NCBI RefSeq assembly: GCF_026735165.1
Contig: NZ_JAPQES010000001.1
Span: forward strand, 744,001-808,000
Length of the DNA: 64,000 nucleotides
Direction of reading: 5' to 3'
Source of the DNA: Clostridium ganghwense
GTDB lineage: Bacteria; Bacillota; Clostridia; Clostridiales; Clostridiaceae
How positions within the stretch are numbered: position 1 is the first letter of the stretch; each line of letters starts with the position of its first letter. The position numbers were made by a program, and so were the translations under genes. Below, piece after piece: positions 27,209-35,777 of this stretch. The notes below the pieces were generated by a model. The model made no database searches, was not told the origin of the DNA, and saw nothing but the letters and a program-made list of their open reading frames with translations.

Positions 27209-28285
27209 CTATTGTGCCTCCTTTTGTATTTCATTACTTTTTTCTTTAACTAAAACTTTATATTTAATAAAAAATTCACTTCCAAGTACAAAAAATAAAA
27301 TCACACCTTGAAGAACCAAAGCAGCGGCATCTGGTATACCAAAAGCTGTCTGTATATACGCTCCTCCTTGAAGAAGTGCAGCAAAGAGTATAGATACTAT
27401 CAATATAAGAGGTGCACTTAAAGAAGCTAACCATGTTACAATTATAGCCGTATATCCAACTCCTCCTGAAATCTGTACAGATAAGGTATTGCTGACAGCA
27501 GACGCTTGAATCATTCCAACTAATCCACATAAACCACCACTTAAAAATACAGCACTCAATATTGTATTTTTAATATTAATACCAGCATATTGTGCAGTTT
27601 TCTGACTCTCTCCCAAAACTTTAATTTCATATCCTTTTTTTGTATAATTCATGAAAATATATATTAACACAACAAGAATAACTCCTATAATCCATCCTAT
27701 ATGAATTCCTAAAACTTTTGGAAGCACAGCATTTTTAGAGAAATTAGGTATTTTCGGAAACCCCATCGCCTTTGGATCTTTCCATAAATCATATTGAAGA
27801 TAAGCTATCCATTTTAATGCAATATAATTCATCATCAAGGTTATAATAGTTTCATTTGTACCCCACTTAGACTTAAAAAATGCGGGTATAAAAGCCCAAA
27901 TCCCGCCTCCTACAACTCCCGCAACAGCCATTATTAAGAGTAAAATTGGTTTAGGTAAATTTCCAAAATTAAGAGCAAAATAAGATGCGAAAAAGGCTCC
28001 CATCATTATCTGTCCTTCTCCACCTATATTCCAAAATTGCATCTTAAAAGCAACAGATATTCCTAAAGAAGTTATTAAAAGAGGTATAGCTGTTATTATA
28101 GTTTGTCTAATTTTATAATTAGATCCAAAAGCACCTTTAATCATAGAAGCATAAACCTTAAAAGGATTTAATCCTAAACTCAAAATAAAAACTGCAACTA
28201 CCAAAAGAGCAAGAATTATAGCTACAGTTCTTATTTTTATACTTTGTGTTTTTGTTATTTCACTCTTTTTTACCACTCTAATCAT
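27209..28285 (-). CDS. Nucleoside ABC transporter permease 1 (NupP type)
   Basis: A 358-residue permease with about ten membrane helices and the segment NIGGEGQIMMGA, typical of BMP-linked nucleoside importers. It overlaps the ATPase gene upstream by 8 bases and abuts the second permease, so the genes are translationally coupled. Confidence 0.93.
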   Translation of the reverse strand: MIRVVKKSEITKTQSIKIRTVAIILALLVVAVFILSLGLNPFKVYASMIKGAFGSNYKIRQTIITAIPLLITSLGISVAFKMQFWNIGGEGQIMMGAFFASYFALNFGNLPKPILLLIMAVAGVVGGGIWAFIPAFFKSKWGTNETIITLMMNYIALKWIAYLQYDLWKDPKAMGFPKIPNFSKNAVLPKVLGIHIGWIIGVILVVLIYIFMNYTKKGYEIKVLGESQKTAQYAGINIKNTILSAVFLSGGLCGLVGMIQASAVSNTLSVQISGGVGYTAIIVTWLASLSAPLILIVSILFAALLQGGAYIQTAFGIPDAAALVLQGVILFFVLGSEFFIKYKVLVKEKSNEIQKEAQ

Positions 28286-29810
28286 TCACTATAACCTCCT
28301 CTTCTTTTTTCCCTAACATTAACATTCCTATTTTTTCTTTAGTAGCTTCTTTTGCATCCATAATTCCAGTTACTTCTCCATTACAAATAACCATTATTTT
28401 ATCACATAATTCTATTAATACATCTAAATCTTCTCCTATGTAAATAACAGAATTGCCTTTTTGTTTTTCTTCATTTATTAATTCATATATTGTATAACAT
28501 GTATTTATATCTAATCCTCTTACTGGATAAGCCATTATTAAAAGTTTAGGATATAAACTTAGTTCTCTTCCTAGAAGTATTTTTTGAATATTTCCACCTG
28601 ATAAATATCTTATTGGATAGTGTATACTTGGAGTTTTTATTTCTAGTTTTTTCACCATCTGTTTTGCTTTATCTTCAATAGGCTTTCTATGTATAAATAA
28701 TCCTTTTTTATCCTGATAATTTTTTAGAAGTAAATTATCAACCATATCCATAGATGCTACAAGGCCCATGCCTAACCTATCTTCTGGTATAAAGCTCATA
28801 CTTACTCCTTTTCGTATAATTTCTCTACTAGTTTTTCCAACTAGGTTTTCTTCTTCAAAAATAATTTCTCCACTTTTAACCTTTTGAATTCCAGCTATAG
28901 CTTCACATAACTCTTTTTGTCCACTTCCTGCTATTCCTGCTATGCCAAAAATCTCACCAAAATTCACACAAAAACTAATGTCTTTCAGAATTTCAATCTT
29001 TTCTTCATTTGCTACCCTCAAATTATTAACTTGTAGAAGCTTATTTCCTTTTTTCCCTTTAACCCTTTTTATAGATAACTCTACTGTTTTACCTACCATA
29101 AGTTCAGTAAGTTCTTTAGGATTTGTATCAGTTTTACTTAAAGTTTTTATACTTTCACCTTTTCTGAGTACTGTTATTCTATCTGCATTATCCATTACTT
29201 CATCCATTTTATGAGTAATAAATATAATAGCACAGCCTTCCTTCTTCATTCGCTCTACTATCTTAAATAACTTTTCACTTTCTTGAGGAGTAAATACAGC
29301 TGTAGGCTCATCTAATATAAGAATATTTGCCCCTCTATATAAAACTTTTAAAATTTCAAGATTTTGCTTTTCACCTACAGACATATCATAAACATTCTTT
29401 TCTAAATTAACTTCTAATCCAAATTTATCAATAATTTCTTTTATCTTCTTTATACTTTTCTTTCTATTTAAAAATAACTCACCCTTTTGCCCCAATATTA
29501 TATTCTCTACAGCAGTCATAGTCTCAACTAACTTGAAGTGCTGATATATCATTCCAACTCCTGCACTTATAGCATCCTTTGGTGATGTGAATTTTTTTTC
29601 TTTTCCATGCATTAAAATAGAACCGCTATCAGGAGTATAAACTCCTGATAGCATATTCATCAATGTACTTTTACCAGCACCATTTTCACCTAGAAGTGCA
29701 TGAACCTCTCCCCCATAAACCTCTAGATTAATATTATTATTGGCTATTACTTCACCAAACTTTTTAATTATATTTTTCATTTGTATATATGGAACTTTAT
29801 TTTCCACCAT
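28278..29810 (-). CDS. Nucleoside ABC transporter ATP-binding protein (NupO type)
   Basis: A 510-residue tandem ATPase. The first domain has Walker A GENGAGKST, signature DMSVGEKQNLEI and Walker B ILILDEPTA. The second has a degenerate Walker A (GIAGSGQKE) with signature LSGGNIQK, and its Walker B region reads LLIMAYPVRGLD in place of the usual DEPTRGLD. The asymmetric pair is normal for ribose/nucleoside importers. It overlaps the BMP gene by 14 bases. Confidence 0.95.
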   Translation of the reverse strand: MVENKVPYIQMKNIIKKFGEVIANNNINLEVYGGEVHALLGENGAGKSTLMNMLSGVYTPDSGSILMHGKEKKFTSPKDAISAGVGMIYQHFKLVETMTAVENIILGQKGELFLNRKKSIKKIKEIIDKFGLEVNLEKNVYDMSVGEKQNLEILKVLYRGANILILDEPTAVFTPQESEKLFKIVERMKKEGCAIIFITHKMDEVMDNADRITVLRKGESIKTLSKTDTNPKELTELMVGKTVELSIKRVKGKKGNKLLQVNNLRVANEEKIEILKDISFCVNFGEIFGIAGIAGSGQKELCEAIAGIQKVKSGEIIFEEENLVGKTSREIIRKGVSMSFIPEDRLGMGLVASMDMVDNLLLKNYQDKKGLFIHRKPIEDKAKQMVKKLEIKTPSIHYPIRYLSGGNIQKILLGRELSLYPKLLIMAYPVRGLDINTCYTIYELINEEKQKGNSVIYIGEDLDVLIELCDKIMVICNGEVTGIMDAKEATKEKIGMLMLGKKEEEVIVND

Positions 29811-30930
29811 TTTGAACTCCCTCTACAAACCAATCCATTTTTAGTAATTCTTCATCTGTCATAACTTTATCTTTAGCAGCTTTTTCCTGACCTTTATTAT
29901 CTTTAATAGGTCCTACAAATATTTTATTTGCACCTGATATTATATCTTGTTTTGCTTTTTTAACTTTTTCTTCTGCCCCTTCTGGTGCATTTTTTGTAAG
30001 TGGAGCAAGTTCTACAGTACCTTCTTTTAATCCACCCCAATAGCTTTCTGACTTCCATGTTCCATCCATTATTGCTTTAACTTGTTCAACATAATATGGA
30101 CCCCAATTCCATACTGGAGCTGTCATATATGCCTTTGGTGCTTTCGCTTCCATGTTAGTGTTATATCCTATTGAGAATGCGCCTTTTTCTTCTGCTGCTT
30201 GTTGTGGCCCTGCAGTATCTTGATGTTGAGTAATAACATCTGCTCCCTCATCTAGTAAAGCTTTAGCAGCTTCTTTTTCTTTTGCTGGATCATACCAAGT
30301 ATTAGTCCATTTTACTTTTACGACAGCCTTAGGATTTACAGAACGTACTCCTAAAGTGAAAGCATTTATCCCTCTTACAACTTCTGGTATTTCATGTGCA
30401 GCTACATATCCAATTACATTAGTCTTACTCTTCATTCCTGCAACTATACCTGATAAATATCTTGCTTGATATATTCTTCCAAAATAATTTGACATGTTAT
30501 CTTCAGTCATATAACCTGCACAGTGTAAAAATTTCACATCTGGATGTTCATTTGCTGATTTTGCCATACCATCCATAAATCCAAAACTTGTACCTACTAT
30601 AATATTACATCCTTGATCTATCATATCTTCTATTACTTTTTGAACTTCTGCAGTATCTTCCTTTACAGACTCCTTAATTACTGATGGTTGAAGTCCTAAT
30701 TCTTTTTCTACATATTGTTTTGCTTGATCATGAGAGTATGTCCAACCTTCATCACCAACAGGTCCTACATAAATAAATCCCATTTTCACATCATCTTTAC
30801 TTATTTTTTTATCCCCAGCAGTTTCTTTTTTACTAGCACTATTTCCTTTATTTGCATTTGATCCGCAACCTGTTAATACGATACCTAAACTCATAACTAA
30901 TGTTAACATTAAAGCAAAAATCTTTTTCAT
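29797..30930 (-). CDS. BMP-family nucleoside-binding lipoprotein
   Basis: A 377-residue substrate-binding protein with a lipoprotein signal peptide (lipobox LTGC, Cys22) and the Bmp/PnrA-type purine nucleoside binding domain (VGPVGDEGWTYSHDQ near residue 55). It delivers purine nucleosides to the ABC transporter encoded behind it. It follows xpt by 46 bases, so nucleoside import and guanine/xanthine salvage are jointly controlled by the riboswitch. Confidence 0.95.
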   Translation of the reverse strand: MKKIFALMLTLVMSLGIVLTGCGSNANKGNSASKKETAGDKKISKDDVKMGFIYVGPVGDEGWTYSHDQAKQYVEKELGLQPSVIKESVKEDTAEVQKVIEDMIDQGCNIIVGTSFGFMDGMAKSANEHPDVKFLHCAGYMTEDNMSNYFGRIYQARYLSGIVAGMKSKTNVIGYVAAHEIPEVVRGINAFTLGVRSVNPKAVVKVKWTNTWYDPAKEKEAAKALLDEGADVITQHQDTAGPQQAAEEKGAFSIGYNTNMEAKAPKAYMTAPVWNWGPYYVEQVKAIMDGTWKSESYWGGLKEGTVELAPLTKNAPEGAEEKVKKAKQDIISGANKIFVGPIKDNKGQEKAAKDKVMTDEELLKMDWFVEGVQNGGK

Positions 30931-30976
30931 AATTGGCCTCCTTATAATTTCATCCTTTGATAATATGTATTTTTAT

Positions 30977-31555
30977 TTAATTTTTAAAGATAATATTATT
31001 TTTTTCCATAGATTCTATAATGGCTAAAGATTCTAACTGCACATTTTTTTCTTCAATAAATTTTCTTCCATTTTGAAATCCTTTTTCAATGACAATACCT
31101 ACTCCAACAACTTCTGCCTCTCCTTGGTTTACAATATCAATAAGACCTGAAGCAGCATTTGCATTTGCTAAAAAATCGTCAATTATTAAAATTTTATCTT
31201 CTGAAGAAATATATTTTTTTGATACGCTCACATTGTACGATTTATTTTTAGTAAAAGAAAAAACCTCTACCTGAAAATTATCTTTATCCATATTGCTTCC
31301 CTGTTGCTTTTTTGCAAAAACCACAGGAACATTAAAATATTGAGCAGCAATACAAGCTATTCCTATTCCTGATGCTTCTATAGTCAATATCTTAGTTACC
31401 TCTTTATGTTTAAATCTCTCTTTAAATTCCTTACCAATTTCATTGAATAACTGCACATCTATCTGATGATTTAAAAAACTATCTACTTTTAAAACATTTC
31501 CCCCTATAACTTGTCCATCCTGTAAGATTTTATTTTTTAGTAGTTCCATATTCAA
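30977..31555 (-). CDS. xpt: Xanthine phosphoribosyltransferase
   Basis: A 192-residue enzyme that salvages xanthine (and often guanine) to the nucleotide using PRPP. The PRPP-binding loop is ILIIDDFLANANAASG, and the FVHxx-less N-terminus LLKNKILQDGQVIGGNVLKV is characteristic of Xpt. A guanine riboswitch lies upstream, as in Bacillus xpt-pbuX. It is the first gene of the purine salvage operon. Confidence 0.96.
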   Translation of the reverse strand: MNMELLKNKILQDGQVIGGNVLKVDSFLNHQIDVQLFNEIGKEFKERFKHKEVTKILTIEASGIGIACIAAQYFNVPVVFAKKQQGSNMDKDNFQVEVFSFTKNKSYNVSVSKKYISSEDKILIIDDFLANANAASGLIDIVNQGEAEVVGVGIVIEKGFQNGRKFIEEKNVQLESLAIIESMEKNNIIFKN

Positions 31556-31594
31556 TATCCCGCCTTTATAAATATTTGAAATTAAATCTGTAAA

Positions 31595-31632
31595 AAGAAA
31601 ACTCCCTAGAATTAACTAGGGAGTTTATATTC
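31595..31632 (-). terminator. Riboswitch-controlled terminator before xpt
   Basis: AAACTCCCTAG and CTAGGGAGTTT (31599-31626) pair, followed by TTCTTTTT on the minus strand. The 13 bases AATATAAACTCCC, which include the 5' arm, can instead pair with GGGTGTTTATATT at the end of the aptamer with only one mismatch, giving the antiterminator. Confidence 0.88.
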
Positions 31633-31703
31633 ATTTCTGATACCTATAACTAAAAACTATTAATTATATCTGCTTTACAATACATATATGTCCAAATATA
31701 CAT

Positions 31704-31732
31704 ATTATAACCAATATGCGAAAATATTGCAA
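31704..31732 (-). promoter_or_regulatory. Possible second promoter between aptamer and xpt
   Basis: TTGCAA (31727-31732), 17 bases, TATAAT (31704-31709). Its transcript would lack the aptamer and the antiterminator strand. It may be fortuitous in this AT-rich stretch. Confidence 0.35.
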
Positions 31733-31780
31733 AGCATACACATTTCATTAATAATTATAAGTATAAAACTTCTAATATAA

Positions 31781-31851
31781 ACACCCGTAGTCAAATAGTT
31801 TAAGGCTATTTGGTAGAAACGTTTAGTCCATATCACTAAACATATACGAGC
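31781..31851 (-). promoter_or_regulatory. Guanine (purine) riboswitch aptamer
   Basis: The minus strand shows the conserved core in order: P1 strand CTCGTA, the J1/2 segment ATATGG, P2 loop, J2/3 GTTTCTACC, P3 with loop CCTTAAA, and J3/1 GACTACG, closing P1 with TACGGGT. The C in GACTACG corresponds to C74 of the Bacillus xpt aptamer, which specifies guanine; adenine switches have T. It controls xpt and the nucleoside transporter. Confidence 0.95.
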
Positions 31852-31950
31852 ACACGAACATTTTTCGTGTTTATGTATTTATTATTCGTATTTAATCTGT
31901 ATATGTATATATTAAATCAAATCATCTCAAAAAGCAATACCTAATTTTAA

Positions 31951-31987
31951 AAGCCATATGTTCAAATATAAATTGAACATATGGCTT
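31951..31987 (-). terminator. Terminator after symporter 1
   Basis: AGCCATATGTTCAA and TTGAACATATGGCT form a long stem, followed by TTTTAAAATT on the minus strand. It separates the symporter from the riboswitch transcript. Confidence 0.8.
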
Positions 31988-32093
31988 ACTGGAATTATAA
32001 CTAGTTAACTAGTTATATAAGTTTAAATGGAGTTGATAATGTATATAAGTATTATTTACATTCTTATCTTATATTATTCATTTTATTAAAATT

Positions 32094-33377
32094 CTAAATC
32101 ACTTCAACTTCTGCTACTTTTATATCATTATATACAGCTAAATCAAGTTCATTTTCTGAGCTTGCCATTATTACAGTAGCTGCTGCGTCACCTGTTACAT
32201 TCACTACTGTTCTTACCATATCCACTAATCTATCAATACTTAACACTAGTGCTACCCCTTCTAAAGGAAGTCCTATTTGCTGTAAAACCATAGAAAGCAT
32301 TATCACACCTGCTCCTGGAACTCCTGCTGTTCCTATAGATGCAAGAGTAGATGTAAGAACTACCAATAGCATTTGATGTACTGTAAGATCTCCTCCAGCA
32401 AGTTGAGCAATAAATATAGCCGCAACCCCTTGCATTACAGCTGTACCGTCCATATTTATTGTTGCACCTAGGGGAATTGTAAAACTTGATATAGATTTAG
32501 AAACTCCTAACTTTTCTTCACAAACTTCTAAGCTAACTGGAATTGTAGCATTACTACTAGATGTACTAAATGCAACAACCATTACAGTCCAAAACTTCTT
32601 AAAGAACACAAAAGGGTTGACTTTAGCTAATACTTTTAAGGCAGTTCCATATACGAATATAGCTTGTATAATCAAAACCAAAACTACAGTTCCTAAATAT
32701 TTTAGAAGAGGAATTAAAACTGCCGCACCTTGACTCATTACAACTTTTGATATAAGAGCAAAAACACCAACAGGCGCAAATTCCATAACTATTCCTATTA
32801 TTCTTAAAAGCACTTCATTTATTTGTTTTACGATATTAATTACAGGTTCTGCTGATTTTCCAATCATAGTCGCTGCTACTCCAAATAATATAGAAAAAGT
32901 AATTATTTGAAGCATATTGCCTTCAACCAAAGATTTAAATGGATTAACAGGAACCATATTCACAAAAATGTCCATAATAAATGGTGGTTGAGTAGCTTTT
33001 ATATTTTCATTAACAGATAATAAATTAATCCCTGTATTAAGACCTGGATTTAAAATATTAGCAAAAAACATAGCTAACGTTATTGCAAAAGCAGTTGTTA
33101 CAGTGTAATAAACAATAGTTTTTATACCAACCCTACCAAGTTTTTTTATATCTCCCATACTAGCCGTACCGCATATTAAGGAACATAATACAAGTGGAAC
33201 AACTAGCATTTTTATTGATCTTAAAAATATATTTCCTACTGGAGTTAATATCCATTTGCTTAAATCATCATTTAATGTTTTAGCAAAAAACATATTTGCA
33301 ACTATTCCAAATACTACTCCAAACATTAAAGCCAAAAGTATTTTTGTTGCTAATGACATTTTCTTATTGTTTTTCAT
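32094..33377 (-). CDS. Dicarboxylate/amino acid:cation symporter, copy 1
   Basis: A 427-residue DAACS (GltP/GltT/DctA) family transporter. The family signatures are the serine-rich FSTSSSNATIP, the NMDGT motif in LGATINMDGTAVMQGV and the second hairpin GTAGVPGAGVIMLSMVL. It imports glutamate, aspartate or C4 acids with protons or sodium; the exact substrate is not shown. It has its own promoter (33435-33463). Copy 2 lies directly upstream on the same strand, each with its own terminator. Confidence 0.93.
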   Translation of the reverse strand: MKNNKKMSLATKILLALMFGVVFGIVANMFFAKTLNDDLSKWILTPVGNIFLRSIKMLVVPLVLCSLICGTASMGDIKKLGRVGIKTIVYYTVTTAFAITLAMFFANILNPGLNTGINLLSVNENIKATQPPFIMDIFVNMVPVNPFKSLVEGNMLQIITFSILFGVAATMIGKSAEPVINIVKQINEVLLRIIGIVMEFAPVGVFALISKVVMSQGAAVLIPLLKYLGTVVLVLIIQAIFVYGTALKVLAKVNPFVFFKKFWTVMVVAFSTSSSNATIPVSLEVCEEKLGVSKSISSFTIPLGATINMDGTAVMQGVAAIFIAQLAGGDLTVHQMLLVVLTSTLASIGTAGVPGAGVIMLSMVLQQIGLPLEGVALVLSIDRLVDMVRTVVNVTGDAAATVIMASSENELDLAVYNDIKVAEVEVI

Positions 33378-33434
33378 TCATTTTCTCCTTTATAAAGATT
33401 TATTCCATTGTTTCTTTATTCATATACCCGTAGT

Positions 33435-33463
33435 ATTATACCAATTTATAATATTTTTTGCAA
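33435..33463 (-). promoter_or_regulatory. Promoter of symporter 1
   Basis: TTGCAA (33458-33463), 17 bases, TATAAT (33435-33440), about 60 bases before the gene. Confidence 0.7.
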
Positions 33464-33550
33464 CAAAATGAATTTTTAGCTTTTTATTAATTTCATTTTT
33501 CTTATTATATATGAATGTTTTAGTTTCATTTTTATTCATTTTTAAGCACT

Positions 33551-33593
33551 AAAAAAGACTTTCAAAGTTATTAAAACTTTCAAAGTCTTTTTT
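33551..33593 (-). terminator. Terminator after symporter 2
   Basis: AAAAAAGACTTT...AAAGTCTTTTTT forms a stem with one internal mismatch. It functions on the minus strand past symporter 2. Confidence 0.8.
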
Positions 33594-33614
33594 AGTATGT
33601 ATTTTAAAGCAATA

Positions 33615-34925
33615 CTAAGCTTCTTCTAATTCTAAAACACATTCCTCAATCTCAATATCCGTTGCAGTATTATTACTATTATATATATCTAAATCTAGTT
33701 CACTCTCCGAATTAGCCATTATTACTGTTGCAGCTGCATCTCCAGTTACATTAACAGCCGTTCTTATCATATCAAGTATTCTATCTATACCTAATACTAA
33801 AGTTATTCCTTCTACTGGAAGCCCTACTTGTTGTAATACCATAGAAAGTGTTATTAATCCAACTCCTGGTACACCTGCTGTACCTACTGATGCTAGAGTA
33901 GCAGTTAGAACTACCATCATTAATTGATTAATTGTAAGTGGTAGACCATATACTTGTGCAATAAATACAGTAGCAACACCCTGCATTATTGCAGTACCAT
34001 CCATATTTATAGTTGCACCTAATGGAATTGTAAAACTTGCAATAGAGTTTGGAACCCCCAATTTTTCTTCACAAGTTTCAAGATTTACAGGTATAGTAGC
34101 ATTACTACTTGATGTACTAAAAGCAACTACCATTACAGGCCAGAATTTCTTAAAGAACTTAATAGGATTTACTCGTCCCAAAACTTTCAAAGCTAGTCCA
34201 TAAACTATTATAGCTTGTATTGCTAATACTAATATAATTGTTACTCCGTATTTTAAAAGTTTAAGTAACACATCTGCTCCTTGAATCATTATAACCTTAG
34301 ATATAAGAGCAAAAACCCCAACTGGCGCAAATGCCATAACTATTCCTATTATCTTCAAAAGCACTTCATTTGTTTGTTTTACGATATTAATTACAGGTTC
34401 TGCCGCTTTCCCAATCATAGTTGCTGCTATTCCAAATAATATAGAAAAAGTAATTATTTGAAGCATTTCCCCTTCTACTAATGATTTAATAGGGTTAGTT
34501 GGAACCATATTAACAAAAACATCCATAATAAATGGAGCTTCAGCAGCTTTAAAATCTCCAACACTTGATAGAAGTTCCGTACCTCCTACTCCTGGCTTTA
34601 TAACACTAGCTAATACTATAGCTAGTGTTATAGCTATTGCAGTTGTTAGTGTATAATAAACAAGCGTTTTTATTCCTACTCTACCAAGTTTTTTAATATC
34701 TCCTACACTAGCAGTACCAGATATTAACGAACATAAAACAAGAGGAACTACTAGCATTTTTATACCCCTTAAAAATACTGTTCCTGCTGGGCCTAAAACC
34801 CATTTTATTATAGATTCATTTAATGATTTTTCAAATGTTATATTAGCTATTATTCCAAAAATTATACCCAAAGCTAGTCCTAATAGTATTTTTATAGTAA
34901 GTGACATTTTCTTTTCACTTTTCAT
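33615..34925 (-). CDS. Dicarboxylate/amino acid:cation symporter, copy 2
   Basis: A 436-residue paralogue of the 32094-33377 protein with identical signature motifs (FSTSSSNATIP, NMDGTAIMQGV, GTAGVPGVGLITLSMVL) and a slightly longer acidic tail. The two proteins are alike along their whole length, a tandem duplication. Both have the same promoter type (TTGCAA-17-TATAAT). Confidence 0.93.
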   Translation of the reverse strand: MKSEKKMSLTIKILLGLALGIIFGIIANITFEKSLNESIIKWVLGPAGTVFLRGIKMLVVPLVLCSLISGTASVGDIKKLGRVGIKTLVYYTLTTAIAITLAIVLASVIKPGVGGTELLSSVGDFKAAEAPFIMDVFVNMVPTNPIKSLVEGEMLQIITFSILFGIAATMIGKAAEPVINIVKQTNEVLLKIIGIVMAFAPVGVFALISKVIMIQGADVLLKLLKYGVTIILVLAIQAIIVYGLALKVLGRVNPIKFFKKFWPVMVVAFSTSSSNATIPVNLETCEEKLGVPNSIASFTIPLGATINMDGTAIMQGVATVFIAQVYGLPLTINQLMMVVLTATLASVGTAGVPGVGLITLSMVLQQVGLPVEGITLVLGIDRILDMIRTAVNVTGDAAATVIMANSESELDLDIYNSNNTATDIEIEECVLELEEA

Positions 34926-34981
34926 TCTTTTACGCCCCCTTCATGATTTTTTAACTTATCAATTATTCATCCACCTGTATT

Positions 34982-35010
34982 ATTATAGCATTTTTAACTC
35001 TGTTTTGCAA
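34982..35010 (-). promoter_or_regulatory. Promoter of symporter 2
   Basis: TTGCAA (35005-35010), 17 bases, TATAAT (34982-34987). Upstream at 35020-35036 lies TTGAATTTATTATTCAA, an inverted repeat that could be an operator. Confidence 0.7.
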
Positions 35011-35194
35011 GAAAATTGAATTTATTATTCAACGATAATTCATTCATTTTTTCTTGATGAATTATTCATTTCTCAATTATTTATTTGATAATAAATTAAA
35101 ATTATCAATTCCTAAAATTGCATATATTGATTCTGATCAAAAATTATAAGATCAACAGAACTTATAATTTCGTAAATTGCAACATAAAAATATA

Positions 35195-35250
35195 TAAAAA
35201 AATAAAGCTTTACAAAGTCTTAATAACTTTGTAAAGCTTTATTTTTTTTT
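35195..35250 (-). terminator. Terminator of tRNA cluster 1
   Basis: AATAAAGCTTTACAAAGT pairs with ACTTTGTAAAGCTTTATT, with T runs on both sides. A similar hairpin follows the displaced tRNA-Arg end at 42457-42499. Confidence 0.85.
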
Positions 35251-35269
35251 GCTATATCTCTTTTATAAA

Positions 35270-35343
35270 TGGAGCGGGTAAGGGGAATCGAACCCCTGTG
35301 TTCAGCTTGGAAGGCTGACGTTCTACCATTGAACCATACCCGC
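35270..35343 (-). tRNA. tRNA-Gly(TCC)
   Basis: Acceptor GCGGGTA/TACCCGC, anticodon loop CTTCCAA, T-loop GGTTCGATTCC, CCA encoded. Third in a Pro-Gly-Gly cluster. Confidence 0.97.
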
Positions 35344-35348
35344 ATATT

Positions 35349-35423
35349 TGGAGCGGAAGACGAGATTCGAACTCGCGACGTTCACCTTGGCAAGGTGACG
35401 CTCTACCACTGAGCCACTCCCGC
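35349..35423 (-). tRNA. tRNA-Gly(GCC)
   Basis: Acceptor GCGGGAG pairs with CTTCCGC (one G-T pair), anticodon loop TTGCCAA, T-loop GTTCGAATC, CCA encoded. Confidence 0.97.
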
Positions 35424-35444
35424 ATTTTAATTTATTTATTATAA

Positions 35445-35520
35445 TGGTCGGGGTGGCAGGTCTCGAACCCGCGGCCTCATGGTCCCAAACCATGCGCGCT
35501 ACCATCTGCGCCACACCCCG
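35445..35520 (-). tRNA. tRNA-Pro(TGG)
   Basis: Acceptor CGGGGTG/CACCCCG, anticodon loop TTTGGGA, CCA encoded. First gene of the cluster. Confidence 0.97.
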
Positions 35521-35573
35521 TTATCTATATTCTCATAAACTTCATTACGCCTTGTACACCAGCAACATAGAAT

Positions 35574-35602
35574 ATGTTACATCATTTTTAACTATATGTC
35601 AA
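35574..35602 (-). promoter_or_regulatory. Promoter of tRNA cluster 1
   Basis: TTGACA (35597-35602), 17 bases, TAACAT (35574-35579). The same AAAAAGTATTGAC context occurs at the promoter of the large tRNA array, so the two leaders share ancestry. Confidence 0.8.
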
Positions 35603-35777
35603 TACTTTTTATGAATTTATATTCTAAAATAATGTTGATTATGAATAAAACAACCCCCGTTTATTATATAACATCTGAATGTTATTAAGTTAAGGAATAT
35701 TTAAGAAAAATTTAATTGATTGTAAAAATTAAGTATAATAAACTATTATTGATAATATTTCAAGAGGAGGAAACACA

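Noticed and set aside
27276-27530. Cys/Ser/Trp-rich 84-codon frame on the minus strand inside the nucleoside permease gene
   Set aside because: It is an overlapping frame with unnatural composition and no ribosome site, inside a conserved gene.
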